The notes beneath the pieces are model-generated. The model did not search any database and was not told the DNA's origin. It saw nothing but the letters and a program-made list of their open reading frames with translations. A program made the translations under genes and the position numbers. Positions 36,073 through 44,745 of a stretch of 64,000 nucleotides of DNA are shown piece by piece; position 1 is the stretch's first letter, and each line of letters starts with the position of its first letter. The stretch comes from Poriferisodalis sp965116245 (GTDB lineage: Bacteria > Actinomycetota > Acidimicrobiia > Acidimicrobiales > Poriferisodalaceae): the NCBI GenBank assembly GCA_965116245.1, contig OZ220497.1, positions 1,488,001 through 1,552,000 of the forward strand. Reading direction: 5' to 3'.

Positions 36073-36138
36073 TCGTGCCTCCTCGCGAAGCCTTAACAGC
36101 GGCGATGCCGCTGCGGGCTGTTCTCGGTATTGGAGGCG

Positions 36139-36585
36139 TCAGCCTGACGCCGAGGCGGCCTTCTCAGTTGAACGTGATTTCCCGTTCTTGGAATTGCTGT
36201 CCGAGGAGGCCGATGCGCTGCCCTTAGATGAACCTGCAGATGAGCCAGAAGATGAGTTTGGCGAATCGTTTGCCGAATTGCCAGACGATTCGCTTGCCGA
36301 ATCGCTTGAAGAGTCGCCCGAGCCTGAAGATGAGCCAGAAGACGAACTGGCTGCTGCCCGGCTGTCGTTCCGGTAGAAGCCGCTGCCCTTGAAGCTGATG
36401 CCGACGTTGGAGAAGATCTTGCGGACTTCAGCACCGCACGTAGCGTCAGTATCACCGGAGGCCTTGTTGGGGCAAGCCGACTCGGTGCAGGGCAGCGGGC
36501 AAACAGTGATTGGATCGTCGGAAAAGCTCTGGTAACGCTCAAAGGTCTGTCCGCAGCCGGTGCAGCGATATTGATAGGTCGGCAT
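36139..36585 (-). CDS. FmdB-family zinc ribbon protein with Ser-rich tail
   Basis: 148 aa from the ATG at 36585, preceded by GGAGG; the open frame upstream is not coding. N-terminal FmdB zinc ribbon: MPTYQYRCTGCGQTFERYQ, a second Cys region (CTESACPNKASGDTDATCG) longer than usual, then KIFSNVGISFKGSGFYRNDSR. The last 70 residues are almost only Ser, Gly, Ala, Asn and Asp, ending in a basic KNGKSRSTEK stretch. FmdB proteins are small regulators of uncertain role. Confidence 0.88.
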   Translation of the reverse strand: MPTYQYRCTGCGQTFERYQSFSDDPITVCPLPCTESACPNKASGDTDATCGAEVRKIFSNVGISFKGSGFYRNDSRAAASSSSGSSSGSGDSSSDSASESSGNSANDSPNSSSGSSAGSSKGSASASSDSNSKNGKSRSTEKAASASG

Positions 36586-36757
36586 GCGGCCTCCGTAAGG
36601 TGATTCTCCTGAGCCGCCATGCAGTGTAGCCACAAGCTGTTAACCAGGAACCGCCCTTTTGGGTGCAGCTTTGGGACGCAGTTCCACGCCCGCCCCACAG
36701 GTCGGTTCTGCGTGGCCCAGTTCTGCCTAGCGATGGGCAGCGTTAGCTTGCGATGGC

Positions 36758-37972
36758 GTGAACGCCGCTGAGATCGCGAAGCGTTACGACATTGACTCCG
36801 CGTCTGCGCGTACGCTCGCCGACTTTGGATTTGATCCTGACCGCTTTGATGAGCTGCGAGACCGACTGACTGGCACGTTGCCGCCACCAGATGCATGCCC
36901 GTCAGCCACTGGCAACTCAGCGACTAGCGGGTCTGCCTCCAACTGGCTGCGCGGGCGTATTGAGCCGCCACACCGTGGCGACTTGGTGGCCTTCCCCCCA
37001 GCGGGTTCGCCCGAGCATGATCAGCTCGCCTTGGCTGGCACCGAAGCCATCGCGCGTGGGCAGGTGGCCGTGTTACTGCTGGCCGGTGGCATGGCCACCC
37101 GGTTCGGAGGTGGTGTTAAGGCCCTAGCTGAAGTACTTGACGGCCTGACATTCGCAGATGCCAAGGTCGCTGATTTGAAACGGCTGTCAAATGAGCTGGA
37201 CTGCACTATCGCCCTGTGGCTCATGACCAGCTTCCAGTCAGATCACGCCCTACGCACATGGGCGACTGAGCTGTCGGTGTCATCTTCGCTAAACGTGTTG
37301 TCTGCGAATGAACAGGTAGCAATTGACTTCGCGCCCCAAGGTGTGGCAATGCGCTTGACGCCTAGGGGTGATTTGTTCCGAGATCGGGCTGGGCGAATTT
37401 CACTGTATGCCCCCGGCCATGGGGACGCCCCATCGGCGGTGCGCCGTAGTGGCCTGCTGAGCCGGTTCGTAGCTGACGGTGGCCGCTACCTGTTTGTCAC
37501 CAACGTTGACAACGCGGCCGCAACACTGGACCCTGCTGTGATCGGTGCGCACTTGGCCGGATCTAGGCCCCTTACCTGTGAAGTCGTTGGGGGAGAGGCT
37601 CCTGGCGGCTCGCCGTGGCGTGTGGACGGGCGACTGCAGATTGTGGAGTCGTTTCGCCTTCCGCCCGGCGTAGACCCTTTGGCACCCGGCGCGGTCAACA
37701 CAAACTCAATGATCGCTAATGTTGAGGTGTTTGCTGACGATTGGCCGTTCACTTGGTTTGAGGTGCGCAAGCAGGTTGATGGTGCCGAGGTGGTTCAGTT
37801 TGAGCGGCTAATTGGTGAGCTTTCGGCGTTCGTGGACACCACGATGTTGCTGGTTGAGCGCGATGGTCCCGATGGTCGTTTCCAGCCAGTCAAGGATCCG
37901 GCTGAACTCGAGGCGCGCCGCCCCGAAATAGCTCGAATTCTCGCCGGAAGGGGTCTCAAAACCAAAAGTTGA
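36758..37972 (+). CDS. UDPGP-family nucleotidyltransferase
   Basis: 404 aa, GTG start (VNAAEIAKRYDID). The nucleotide-binding segment VAVLLLAGGMATRFGGGVKA near residue 100, then YLFVTNVDNAAATLDPAVIG and GGSPWRVDGRLQIVESFRLP, fit the UDP-glucose/UDP-GlcNAc pyrophosphorylase family. It would make a UDP sugar from UTP and a sugar 1-phosphate. The exact sugar is not decided by what I can see. A phosphohexomutase that could feed it is at 50366. Confidence 0.75.
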   Translation: MNAAEIAKRYDIDSASARTLADFGFDPDRFDELRDRLTGTLPPPDACPSATGNSATSGSASNWLRGRIEPPHRGDLVAFPPAGSPEHDQLALAGTEAIARGQVAVLLLAGGMATRFGGGVKALAEVLDGLTFADAKVADLKRLSNELDCTIALWLMTSFQSDHALRTWATELSVSSSLNVLSANEQVAIDFAPQGVAMRLTPRGDLFRDRAGRISLYAPGHGDAPSAVRRSGLLSRFVADGGRYLFVTNVDNAAATLDPAVIGAHLAGSRPLTCEVVGGEAPGGSPWRVDGRLQIVESFRLPPGVDPLAPGAVNTNSMIANVEVFADDWPFTWFEVRKQVDGAEVVQFERLIGELSAFVDTTMLLVERDGPDGRFQPVKDPAELEARRPEIARILAGRGLKTKS

Positions 37973-38068
37973 CGCCAGTCGTCACCAGTGGCATTGAAAC
38001 AGGTTCCGACTGCCTCAGGTTGTTCGCCTCTTGCCGCCCGTGACGCTGTTTAGGGCATCAGACGCACG

Positions 38069-38132
38069 TAGTTATGCGCGTATATGCATAACTATGCATG
38101 TCTGCACGTGATTTTTGAAAAGCGCATAACTA
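38069..38132. promoter_or_regulatory. operator candidate: inverted and direct GCATAACTA sites
   Basis: TAGTTATGC (38069-38077) and GCATAACTA (38086-38094) form a perfect 9-bp inverted repeat with an 8-base centre. A third identical half-site lies at 38124-38132, just before the predicted -10 box. The layout suggests autoregulation by the DNA-binding protein encoded immediately downstream (inference). Confidence 0.65.
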
Positions 38133-38147
38133 TACGTGGGCTTTGCG

Positions 38148-38153
38148 TATACT
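38148..38153 (+). promoter_or_regulatory. -10 box of a probable leaderless transcript
   Basis: TATACT at 38148-38153, with an upstream TGC giving an extended -10 look, is followed after 6 bases by the GTG at 38160. That is the spacing of a leaderless mRNA, common in actinobacteria, and it decides the start of the next gene in favour of 38160 over the ATG at 38136. Confidence 0.5.
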
Positions 38154-38159
38154 TGCAAC

Positions 38160-39821
38160 GTGGATTCGGATGAGCTATTTCGCATGCTCGCAGAGGGCGA
38201 GAGCTTCACGGTTGAGTTCAAGGATGGCACAATCAACGACGCCGAACTCGTTGAAGCGGTGGCCTGTCTGGCCAACGGAAGCGGAGGAACACTTCTCTTC
38301 GGTGTCAATAACGATGGAGATGTAGAGGGGGCGAAACGCCGCCACGGCACGCATACCGATCCACGTCGCGTGGAAGCAGTGATTGCCAACAAGACAGAGC
38401 CAGCGGTCCTTACCACATGTGCAGTGCAAGAGGTGGGTGGACACGAAATTCTGATCGTCGCCGTGCCCACTGCAGAGCATGTTGTCGCCACGAGCGATGG
38501 CAAATTCGTTCGCCGGGCAATTGATGTCCATGGGCGACCACAGTGCTTGCCGATGAGCCCTCACGAAGTCGTCTCTCGAGCTGGCAGCATCGGGGCCCAG
38601 GACTACTCCCGCGTTGTCGTGCCAGGGCTCACGATCGATGACCTCTCCGTCACCGAGTTTGAGCGCTTCCGAGAACTTGCTCGCACCGGCGGCGACAGGG
38701 CCCTAGTGGATCTGTCTAACGCAGACCTTCTGAAAGCACTCACGCTGTTCACTGCAGCCGAAGAACTAACCGTTGGTGCTCTTCTACTTTTTGGGACCAC
38801 AGACCTAATCGGTCAGCGCCTCCCGGCCTACGAAGTGGGTTTCGCAGAGCTCGCTGGACTGGAGGTGCGGACCCGCGAGATCGGGCGCACTCCGCTGCTG
38901 CGTGCCATGGTTGAAATCACAGACAGGGTTCAAGCTCGCAATCCAGCCGAAGAGATCGAGATCGGCCTGTTGCGGGTGCCGCTTCCGCGTTTCGCTGATG
39001 AAGCCATCCGCGAGTTGATCGCTAACGCGCTCGTCCATCGCGACTACACCGCCAATGGGCCCACGACGGTTGAAGTGACTTCGGAGGCACTCATGGTCTC
39101 CAACCCGGGTGGGCTACCCCAAGGAGTCACCATTTCTAATCTGCTGGCCACGCCGCCACGCCCTCGTAACCCAGCGCTGGCCGACGCGTTCGCGCGCGCT
39201 GGAGTAGTGGAACGCACTAGTCGGGGCATCAATCGGGCCTTCGCTAGCCAACTTGCGCTGGGACGACCGGCACCGGATTACAGCCGTAGCACCTTGAATT
39301 CGGTCGTGGCTCACGTGCGTTCTGGACCCGTCGACAGAGAACTAGCGAGCTTCCTTGCGCAAGCGCGCCAAGACGGACAGCAGTTCTCCCTAGAAGACTT
39401 GTTGACTCTGCACGAAGTTCGGCTTGAGCGGCGCATCACCACGACGCGGGCGGCAGAGCTATATCAGGTTGATCGGCACCAGGCACGAATCACGCTCAAT
39501 CGCTTGGCCGATCGTGGCCTTCTGGAGGTGCGAGGCAACCGAAGGGGAAGCGCATACCACCTATCGGCACCGCTATACGGCCAAATCGGCGTACCTGCTG
39601 AGTATGTGCGGGCCCGGGGTTTTGACGACGTTCAGCAACGACAGATGGTGCTGACTTTCGTTGAGCGTTACGGCTCCATCACTCGTCGGGACGTTACAGA
39701 ACTCTGTCAGATTGACCCGGCTGGAGCTAGCCGCCTTCTGCGGCGAATGCGAGACGAGGGAACGCTTGAACTGAAGGGTGCGAGGCGAGGATCGCGCTAC
39801 GTAGAGCCAGCCGCTAGCTGA
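38160..39821 (+). CDS. AlbA_2/Schlafen-like regulator with GHKL ATPase and winged helices
   Basis: 553 aa from GTG 38160. The N-terminal AlbA_2 domain (GESFTVEFKDG, LANGSGGTLLFGVNNDGDV) binds nucleic acid. The middle HATPase_c_4 domain has IRELIANALVHRDYTANGP and VSNPGGLPQGV. The C-terminus has two winged-helix units (TTTRAAELYQVDRHQARITL and SITRRDVTELCQIDPAGAS). Such proteins are putative transcription regulators, often in accessory DNA or defence neighbourhoods. Here the neighbours are housekeeping genes. Sites at 38069-38132 are likely its own operator. Confidence 0.85.
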   Translation: MDSDELFRMLAEGESFTVEFKDGTINDAELVEAVACLANGSGGTLLFGVNNDGDVEGAKRRHGTHTDPRRVEAVIANKTEPAVLTTCAVQEVGGHEILIVAVPTAEHVVATSDGKFVRRAIDVHGRPQCLPMSPHEVVSRAGSIGAQDYSRVVVPGLTIDDLSVTEFERFRELARTGGDRALVDLSNADLLKALTLFTAAEELTVGALLLFGTTDLIGQRLPAYEVGFAELAGLEVRTREIGRTPLLRAMVEITDRVQARNPAEEIEIGLLRVPLPRFADEAIRELIANALVHRDYTANGPTTVEVTSEALMVSNPGGLPQGVTISNLLATPPRPRNPALADAFARAGVVERTSRGINRAFASQLALGRPAPDYSRSTLNSVVAHVRSGPVDRELASFLAQARQDGQQFSLEDLLTLHEVRLERRITTTRAAELYQVDRHQARITLNRLADRGLLEVRGNRRGSAYHLSAPLYGQIGVPAEYVRARGFDDVQQRQMVLTFVERYGSITRRDVTELCQIDPAGASRLLRRMRDEGTLELKGARRGSRYVEPAAS

Positions 39822-39882
39822 CTCAAGCAGACTTGGGAAGCGCCCGAACGACCCGATCATCTGGCCTTGTACATTCCAGCGG

Positions 39883-41133
39883 GTGTTGCCTCTTGAGACC
39901 GCACGTGAGTTTGTGCTCAGTAGATGTCAGGCGCGGACGCCGACAAGGGTTCGGGTTGCCGACGCCTTGGGTTTGGTGACCGCTGTCGAGATCATCGCAA
40001 CTGAGGACATCCCGCAATTCGCTAACACCGCCATGGATGGGTTCGCCGTCCGATCTGAAGATGTTGCCGATGCCCCGTGCGATCTGCGGGTGGTAGAGAC
40101 CATCGCTGCGGGACACGCGCCGCAGGTCACGGTCGGCCCGGGCGAAGCCAGCCGCATCCTGACGGGAGCGACGATCCCTGCTGGCGCCGACGCGGTGGTC
40201 ATGGTGGAGCGAACCAGCATCGTGCGAGCTGACGCTGATGCCCAGCCTGGAAGTGACGAGGATGGTCTACAACGGGGTCTAGCTGAGACAGTGCGTGTTG
40301 AGGTCAGCGTGCCGCCGGGCAACCACGTGCGACCCGTTGGCGATGACCTGCGAGCCGGGGCGCACGTGTTCGGCGCCGGGACCGAACTCACAGCCGGACA
40401 TCTTGGCGTGCTGTGCAGCCTTGGGATGACAGAAGTGGAAGTGTTCCCGCGGCTTCGAGTGGGTGTGTTGTCCACCGGCGACGAGTTGGTTGATGATGGC
40501 AGTCCGCTGCGGCCAGGTCAGATCCGCGATTCGAACCGTCGCACCTTGTTGGCACTGGCGCAGCGAACCGATGTGGTCCCGGTAGATCTGGGACTGTGCC
40601 CCGACGAGGTCGACGAGCTTGAAGCTGTCCTCACCGCCGGAGTGCAGTCGTGCGACGCCATCGTCACCTCTGGCGGCGTCAGCATGGGCGATTTTGACTA
40701 CGTCAAGTCCGTGCTTGACCGGCTCGGTGACATGCGTTGGATGCAAGTGGCTATCAAACCGGCCAAGCCGCTGGCCTTCGGCACCATTGGTGACGTACCG
40801 GTGTTTGGCTTGCCGGGTAATCCTGTCTCGTCCATGGTTTCATTTGAGCTTTTTGCGCGACCGGGCTTGCGCTCAATGATGGGCCATAGGAGTCCTGTGC
40901 GACCCACGGTTGCGGCCATCGCCGCGGAGGACCTGTTGCGGCGCCCTGACGGCAAGACGCACTTTATGCGGGTATTGGCGACATCGGGCGAGAACGGCGT
41001 TGAGGTGCGCTCCGCTGGCGGGCAGGGCTCCCACATGCTGTGGGCCATGGCGAAAGCCAATGCTCTAGCGGTCATACCTGATGGAGAGGGCATACAAGCC
41101 GGAACTCAAGTCGACGTTCTTTTGCTGGATTGA
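39883..41133 (+). CDS. moeA: molybdopterin molybdotransferase
   Basis: 416 aa, GTG start. MoeA inserts molybdate into adenylated molybdopterin. Family landmarks: NTAMDGFAVRSEDV, TGATIPAGADAVVMVE, GVLSTGDELVDDGSPLRPGQIRDSN, SGGVSMGDFDYVKSVL and GLPGNPVSSMVSFELF. A Ser/Asp-rich insert of about 15 residues sits after the first domain. It is the first of a moeA-moaA-moaC run, so the cell makes molybdenum cofactor. moaD, moaE and modABC are not in this window. Confidence 0.95.
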   Translation: MLPLETAREFVLSRCQARTPTRVRVADALGLVTAVEIIATEDIPQFANTAMDGFAVRSEDVADAPCDLRVVETIAAGHAPQVTVGPGEASRILTGATIPAGADAVVMVERTSIVRADADAQPGSDEDGLQRGLAETVRVEVSVPPGNHVRPVGDDLRAGAHVFGAGTELTAGHLGVLCSLGMTEVEVFPRLRVGVLSTGDELVDDGSPLRPGQIRDSNRRTLLALAQRTDVVPVDLGLCPDEVDELEAVLTAGVQSCDAIVTSGGVSMGDFDYVKSVLDRLGDMRWMQVAIKPAKPLAFGTIGDVPVFGLPGNPVSSMVSFELFARPGLRSMMGHRSPVRPTVAAIAAEDLLRRPDGKTHFMRVLATSGENGVEVRSAGGQGSHMLWAMAKANALAVIPDGEGIQAGTQVDVLLLD

Positions 41134-41212
41134 GCGATTTCGCCCAGCCAAGCCAGCAAAGTCATACCATCCAGACGAAATCGTCCCCGCGCTGATCGGT
41201 ACGCTCAAGCCA

Positions 41213-42241
41213 GTGACTCGTGCCCCAAGCGTTGTTGCCTCGCTGCGAGCGGAGGATCTGGTTGACCCGTTCGGCCGAGTCGTGGGCGACTTGCGCATAT
41301 CGGTCACCGATCGTTGCAATTTTCGATGCCAGTACTGCATGCCAGCCGAAGGCATGAAGTGGCTACCGCGATCGGAGATTCTGAGCTTTGAGGAGATTGA
41401 GCGCTTCGCCAAGGTGTGCGTGGAGCGTTTCGGCTTTGAGAGCATCCGCCTGACTGGCGGTGAGCCCTTGGTGCGTGCTCACTTGCCGCGTTTGGTTGAG
41501 CGACTCGCCGGTTTGGATGTTGATGTGGCGCTAACCACCAACGGCTCCACGCTGCATATGCACGCTCAATCCTTGGCATCGGCTGGGCTGTCGCGCATCA
41601 ACGTCAGCCTTGATTCGCTGCGGCGTGAGCGATTCTTAGAGTTGACACGTCGCGATGAACTTGACCGGGTCCTCAACGGTATAGACGCTTCTGTTGACGC
41701 TGGACTGGCGCCGGTCAAGATCAACACCGTAATGATGCGTGGCATCAACGATGACGAAGTGGTGGATTTTGCTCGCTACGGGCGTGAACGCGGTGTGGAG
41801 ATCCGTTTCATTGAGTTCATGCCGCTTGAAGCAGGTGACGTGTGGAACGAGGCGGTGGTGGTGCCCGCAGATGAGATCTTGGCTGCGGTCGCAGCGGAGT
41901 TCCCGACCGAACCTGTGGTGCGTGCCAACGAGCCCGCCGAGCGCTATCGGTATCTGGATGGAGGTGGCCATATCGGCGTCATTGCGAGCGTCACTAAGCC
42001 GTTTTGTGGCAATTGCGACAGGGTGCGGCTCACCGCTGAGGGTCAGTTTCGCACGTGCTTGTTCGCGTTGGAAGAGTTTGACATGCGCTCAATCCTGCGC
42101 AGCGGTGCCAACGGTGCGGAGCTTGATGACCTACTGGCTGACGCTGTGCGCGATGCGGTCGGCACCAAATGGGCTGGTCACTCAATCGGCCAGGTTCACT
42201 TCATCAAGCCGAAACGAACGATGAGTCAAATCGGTGGCTAG
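41213..42241 (+). CDS. moaA: GTP 3',8-cyclase
   Basis: About 342 aa from GTG 41213. An ATG at 41081 would add 44 residues without family likeness and overlap moeA by 53 bp, so I prefer the later start, though not firmly. It is a radical-SAM enzyme: the SAM cluster is CNFRCQYC near residue 33 and the second cluster is CGNCDRVRL with TCLF further on. It converts GTP to the cyclic precursor that MoaC processes. Other motifs are RLTGGEPLVR, TTNGSTL and NVSLDSL. It depends on Fe-S delivery, for which the NfuA-like protein in this window is a candidate. Confidence 0.93.
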   Translation: MTRAPSVVASLRAEDLVDPFGRVVGDLRISVTDRCNFRCQYCMPAEGMKWLPRSEILSFEEIERFAKVCVERFGFESIRLTGGEPLVRAHLPRLVERLAGLDVDVALTTNGSTLHMHAQSLASAGLSRINVSLDSLRRERFLELTRRDELDRVLNGIDASVDAGLAPVKINTVMMRGINDDEVVDFARYGRERGVEIRFIEFMPLEAGDVWNEAVVVPADEILAAVAAEFPTEPVVRANEPAERYRYLDGGGHIGVIASVTKPFCGNCDRVRLTAEGQFRTCLFALEEFDMRSILRSGANGAELDDLLADAVRDAVGTKWAGHSIGQVHFIKPKRTMSQIGG

Positions 42242-42255
42242 CTGCAGCGGACGAC

Positions 42256-42738
42256 ATGGCTGAGTCTCCCTTTACACACTTGGATCCTCTCGGGCGAGCG
42301 CGGATGGTTGATGTGACGCCCAAGGAAGCCTCGCATCGGCGTGCAATCGCACGCTGCCGCGTCCACATGACGGCCGAGACAGCGTCGCAGGTTGCACGGG
42401 GCGCGATTGCAAAGGGCGACGTGATTGCGGTGGCCCGAGTGGCTGGCATTCAGGCTGCCAAGCGAACCTCGGACCTCATTCCGCTGTGCCACCCCCTGCT
42501 AGTCGGAGCGGTGTACGTGAACTTTGAGATCGCCGACACATGGATTGAGATTGAAGCGCAAGTCGAAACAGTGGACCGTACTGGTGTGGAGATGGAGGCG
42601 ATGACGGCTTGCAGCATCGCTGCGCTAACGATCTACGACATGTGCAAGTCGGCAGATCGCTCAATGGTCATAGGCGACCTTACGCTGTGGGAAAAGACTG
42701 GCGGTAAGTCGGGCGTCTATCGCCGCGACGAAGCCTGA
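42256..42738 (+). CDS. moaC: cyclic pyranopterin monophosphate synthase
   Basis: 160 aa from ATG 42256, which starts a normal MoaC (LGRARMVDVTPKEASHR). Family motifs: KRTSDLIPLCHPL, VETVDRTGVEMEAMTACSIA, ALTIYDMCKSADR and LWEKTGGKSG. It follows moaA by 14 bp and completes the first stage of molybdopterin synthesis. Confidence 0.95.
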   Translation: MAESPFTHLDPLGRARMVDVTPKEASHRRAIARCRVHMTAETASQVARGAIAKGDVIAVARVAGIQAAKRTSDLIPLCHPLLVGAVYVNFEIADTWIEIEAQVETVDRTGVEMEAMTACSIAALTIYDMCKSADRSMVIGDLTLWEKTGGKSGVYRRDEA

Positions 42739-42808
42739 CGGGCACATCGCACAAGTCGCACCATATGGCATCCTCTATGGTAGGTCCCCTCCGCGAGGCA
42801 GGTGTTGC

Positions 42809-43339
42809 GTGACGCAACTGGTGCTGGGGTCGCTTGCTGTTGCTTGGATAGTCGTATTGGCTCCCGATGTGGCGCGCCTTGTAAAACCCCGTGGACTAAG
42901 AGCATCCTCCGTTGAGGCATCTTCAGTTGAGCGATTTCGCCAACAGCTTGACTCGCTTGGCCGCTCGGCCCCGGCTGCGCCTCGGACTTCTAGAAGTTCT
43001 AGACACAACGCACGTCAGCGCCGCGCCAGACTGCCTAGCAGGCAGCCGGGATCTTCCTCGTTGATGCCAGCCACGCCGGGCCAAGCAGCGACTCGTCGGC
43101 GTGTTATCGGCACGCTGCTCACACTGTGTACGCTGGTAGCGATCGCAGGTTCGCTCGCCACCAGATCGCTCTGGGTGATTGCTGCGTCTGCGTTGCTTCT
43201 TGCAGTCTCGGCGTTATATGTCGCGGCCATCTTGCAGCGACGCCGCGCAAGGCCCAGCGCCCAGGTGCATTACCTGCCGTTACGAGATATTGCCAACGCT
43301 TCAACGGTCACGATGATTAGACGCGCTGCGAACGAGTAG
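42809..43339 (+). CDS. conserved-type actinobacterial membrane protein of unknown function
   Basis: 176 aa, GTG start. One membrane helix at the N-terminus (LVLGSLAVAWIVVLAPDVARL), a basic Ser/Arg-rich middle of about 80 residues, and two more helices near 100-140 (VIGTLLTLCTLVAIAGSLA, LWVIAASALLLAVSALYVA). Similar three-helix proteins lie near moa genes or tRNA genes in other actinobacteria, but I cannot name a family or function. Confidence 0.65.
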   Translation: MTQLVLGSLAVAWIVVLAPDVARLVKPRGLRASSVEASSVERFRQQLDSLGRSAPAAPRTSRSSRHNARQRRARLPSRQPGSSSLMPATPGQAATRRRVIGTLLTLCTLVAIAGSLATRSLWVIAASALLLAVSALYVAAILQRRRARPSAQVHYLPLRDIANASTVTMIRRAANE

Positions 43340-43347
43340 GCACAGCC

Positions 43348-43391
43348 TCGCAGGTACATATCGCAGGTAAATGCAGCATCGCAGGTATATT
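43348..43391 (+). promoter_or_regulatory. upstream region of tRNA-Ala with three TCGCAGGTA repeats and a -10 box
   Basis: TCGCAGGTA occurs at 43348, 43361 and 43379, and the last copy leads into TATATT (43386-43391), a good -10 box about 18 bases before the tRNA. No clear -35 box stands 17 bp upstream. The repeats may be protein sites or simply another short duplication. Confidence 0.4.
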
Positions 43392-43409
43392 CGGCGGCCC
43401 GCTCGCTTT

Positions 43410-43482
43410 GGGGGTGTAGCTCAGTTGGTAGAGCGCTTCGGTCGCATCGAAGAGGCCAGGGGTTCGAATCCCCTCACCTCCA
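43410..43482 (+). tRNA. tRNA-Ala, anticodon CGC
   Basis: The 73 bases fold into a complete cloverleaf: acceptor GGGGGTG/CACCTCC with discriminator A, D arm GCTCAGTTGGTAGAGC, anticodon stem CTTCG/CGAAG around loop GTCGCAT (anticodon CGC, reading GCG), and T arm AGGGG-TTCGAAT-CCCCT. The G3:U70 wobble pair, the alanine identity element, is present. The 3' CCA is not encoded. The next gene's first ATG follows only 8 bases later. Confidence 0.97.
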
Positions 43483-43490
43483 CTGACTTC

Positions 43491-44684
43491 ATGGGCCCTC
43501 TTGGCACAGCAATACGTGGCACTGCAATGCGTGGCACACCAATGCGTGGCACAGCAATGCGTGGCACCGCATTGCGCTGCATTGGGGCCTGCGCAGCGGT
43601 GGTGCTGCTGGCCGCAGGCTGCGCTGCTAGCGACTCGGTTGACGCCGGTTCACAATCGTCGGCTGCACTGGATGCGGCATTGCCGTCGGCTCCAGTGCCG
43701 GTTGAAGTGACCCAGGATGTAAATCTGCTGGAAGTAGTTAGGTCACGAGAAATACTCAACTGTGGCGTGTACGGGGCTGCAGTGGCTTTCTCTGAGACGC
43801 AGCCCGATGGCAGCACCACCGGTTTTGATGCCGACTATTGCCGTGCGTTGGCCATCGTGATGCTTGGTGATGTCAACGCGGTTGATTTCGTGCCGTTGAC
43901 CTCGGCTGAGCGGTTCACGGCGTTACAGACTGGGGTGATTGATGTCCTGGTGCGCACTACCACCTGGACACAGAGTCGCGATGGCGATCTCGGGTTTGAC
44001 TTCGCACCGGTCACGTTTTACGACGGTCAGCAGCTAATGGGCCGCGTCATTGACGGATTTACATCGGCGTCGACAGTTGCGGACATCGCGGGTGCCAAAG
44101 TGTGTGCCACGGCCGGGACGACCACTGAGAAGAACATCGCTGATGCGGCGGCTGCAGTTGGCGTTGAGATCAATCTGGCGACATTTGAGGACTTGGACAT
44201 CATCACCGACAATTTCATCAATGGCGCGTGCGATCTGATGACCACCGACGGATCGGGTCTCGTTGGCCGCAAGGCCAAACAGCAAGGCGATCAAAATTGG
44301 GTGATCTTCCCCTCAGCACCGTTCTCCAAGGAGCCGCTAGCGCCGGTTTATCTGAAGAACCAGTCAACCTTCGGCGACATTGTGAACTGGACGATCTACT
44401 CCACCTTCATCTTCGATGAGAAGGGCATCACCTCAGCCAACGTTGACGATTTGGTGAGTCGCGGCGAGGTCGATGCCGAGGCCATCCGGTTGCTCGGCGG
44501 CGAAGGCGAACTGCAGACCAAGATGGGCTTGGCGCCCGACGCCTTTTACCAGGTGCTTCGCCAGATCGGGAACTACGACGAGATCTACACCCGCAACCTT
44601 GAACCCGTCGGACTGCATCGTGCTGGCACACCTAACGCGCGCTGGACCGACGGTGGGTTGATCTACGCTCCGCCAGCTCGCTGA
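43491..44684 (+). CDS. family-3 (amino-acid type) ABC substrate-binding lipoprotein
   Basis: 397 aa from ATG 43491; the in-frame ORF upstream runs through the tRNA and is not real. ATGs at 43527, 43542 and 43557 are equally possible; the last gives a normal 21-residue lipoprotein signal (MRGTALRCIGACAAVVLLAA, then GC). The mature part resembles AapJ-type general amino-acid binding proteins (EILNCGVYGAAVAFSETQPD, GFDADYCRALAIVMLG, RTTTWTQSRDGDLGFDFAPV, YDGQQLMGR). No permease or ATPase gene adjoins it. The N-terminal GTAMR repeats come from a DNA repeat (43503-43577). Confidence 0.88.
   Translation: MGPLGTAIRGTAMRGTPMRGTAMRGTALRCIGACAAVVLLAAGCAASDSVDAGSQSSAALDAALPSAPVPVEVTQDVNLLEVVRSREILNCGVYGAAVAFSETQPDGSTTGFDADYCRALAIVMLGDVNAVDFVPLTSAERFTALQTGVIDVLVRTTTWTQSRDGDLGFDFAPVTFYDGQQLMGRVIDGFTSASTVADIAGAKVCATAGTTTEKNIADAAAAVGVEINLATFEDLDIITDNFINGACDLMTTDGSGLVGRKAKQQGDQNWVIFPSAPFSKEPLAPVYLKNQSTFGDIVNWTIYSTFIFDEKGITSANVDDLVSRGEVDAEAIRLLGGEGELQTKMGLAPDAFYQVLRQIGNYDEIYTRNLEPVGLHRAGTPNARWTDGGLIYAPPAR
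43503..43577 (+). repeat. 15-bp tandem repeat in the signal-peptide region, five units
   Basis: Five units of the form GGCACAGCAATGCGT start at 43503, 43518, 43533, 43548 and 43563. They encode repeated Gly-Thr-Ala-Met-Arg, and three of them create an in-frame ATG that could start translation. Confidence 0.9.
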
Positions 44685-44745
44685 GCCGAGTTAGCCGGGC
44701 TGCGCTCGCGCGTCGGTCAGGTTTAGGCGTGCCGGTACATTTCGG

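Noticed and set aside
36026..36376. Acidic 116-aa frame opposite the FmdB gene
   Set aside because: Its Glu/Asp-rich translation is simply the complement of the Ser-rich tail codons on the minus strand.
41081..41212. Upstream start for moaA with 44 extra residues
   Set aside because: The extra stretch has no MoaA character and overlaps moeA; GTG 41213 fits the family length better, though this is not proven.
43371..43490. Open frame of the binding protein extended upstream
   Set aside because: It runs through the complete tRNA-Ala gene.
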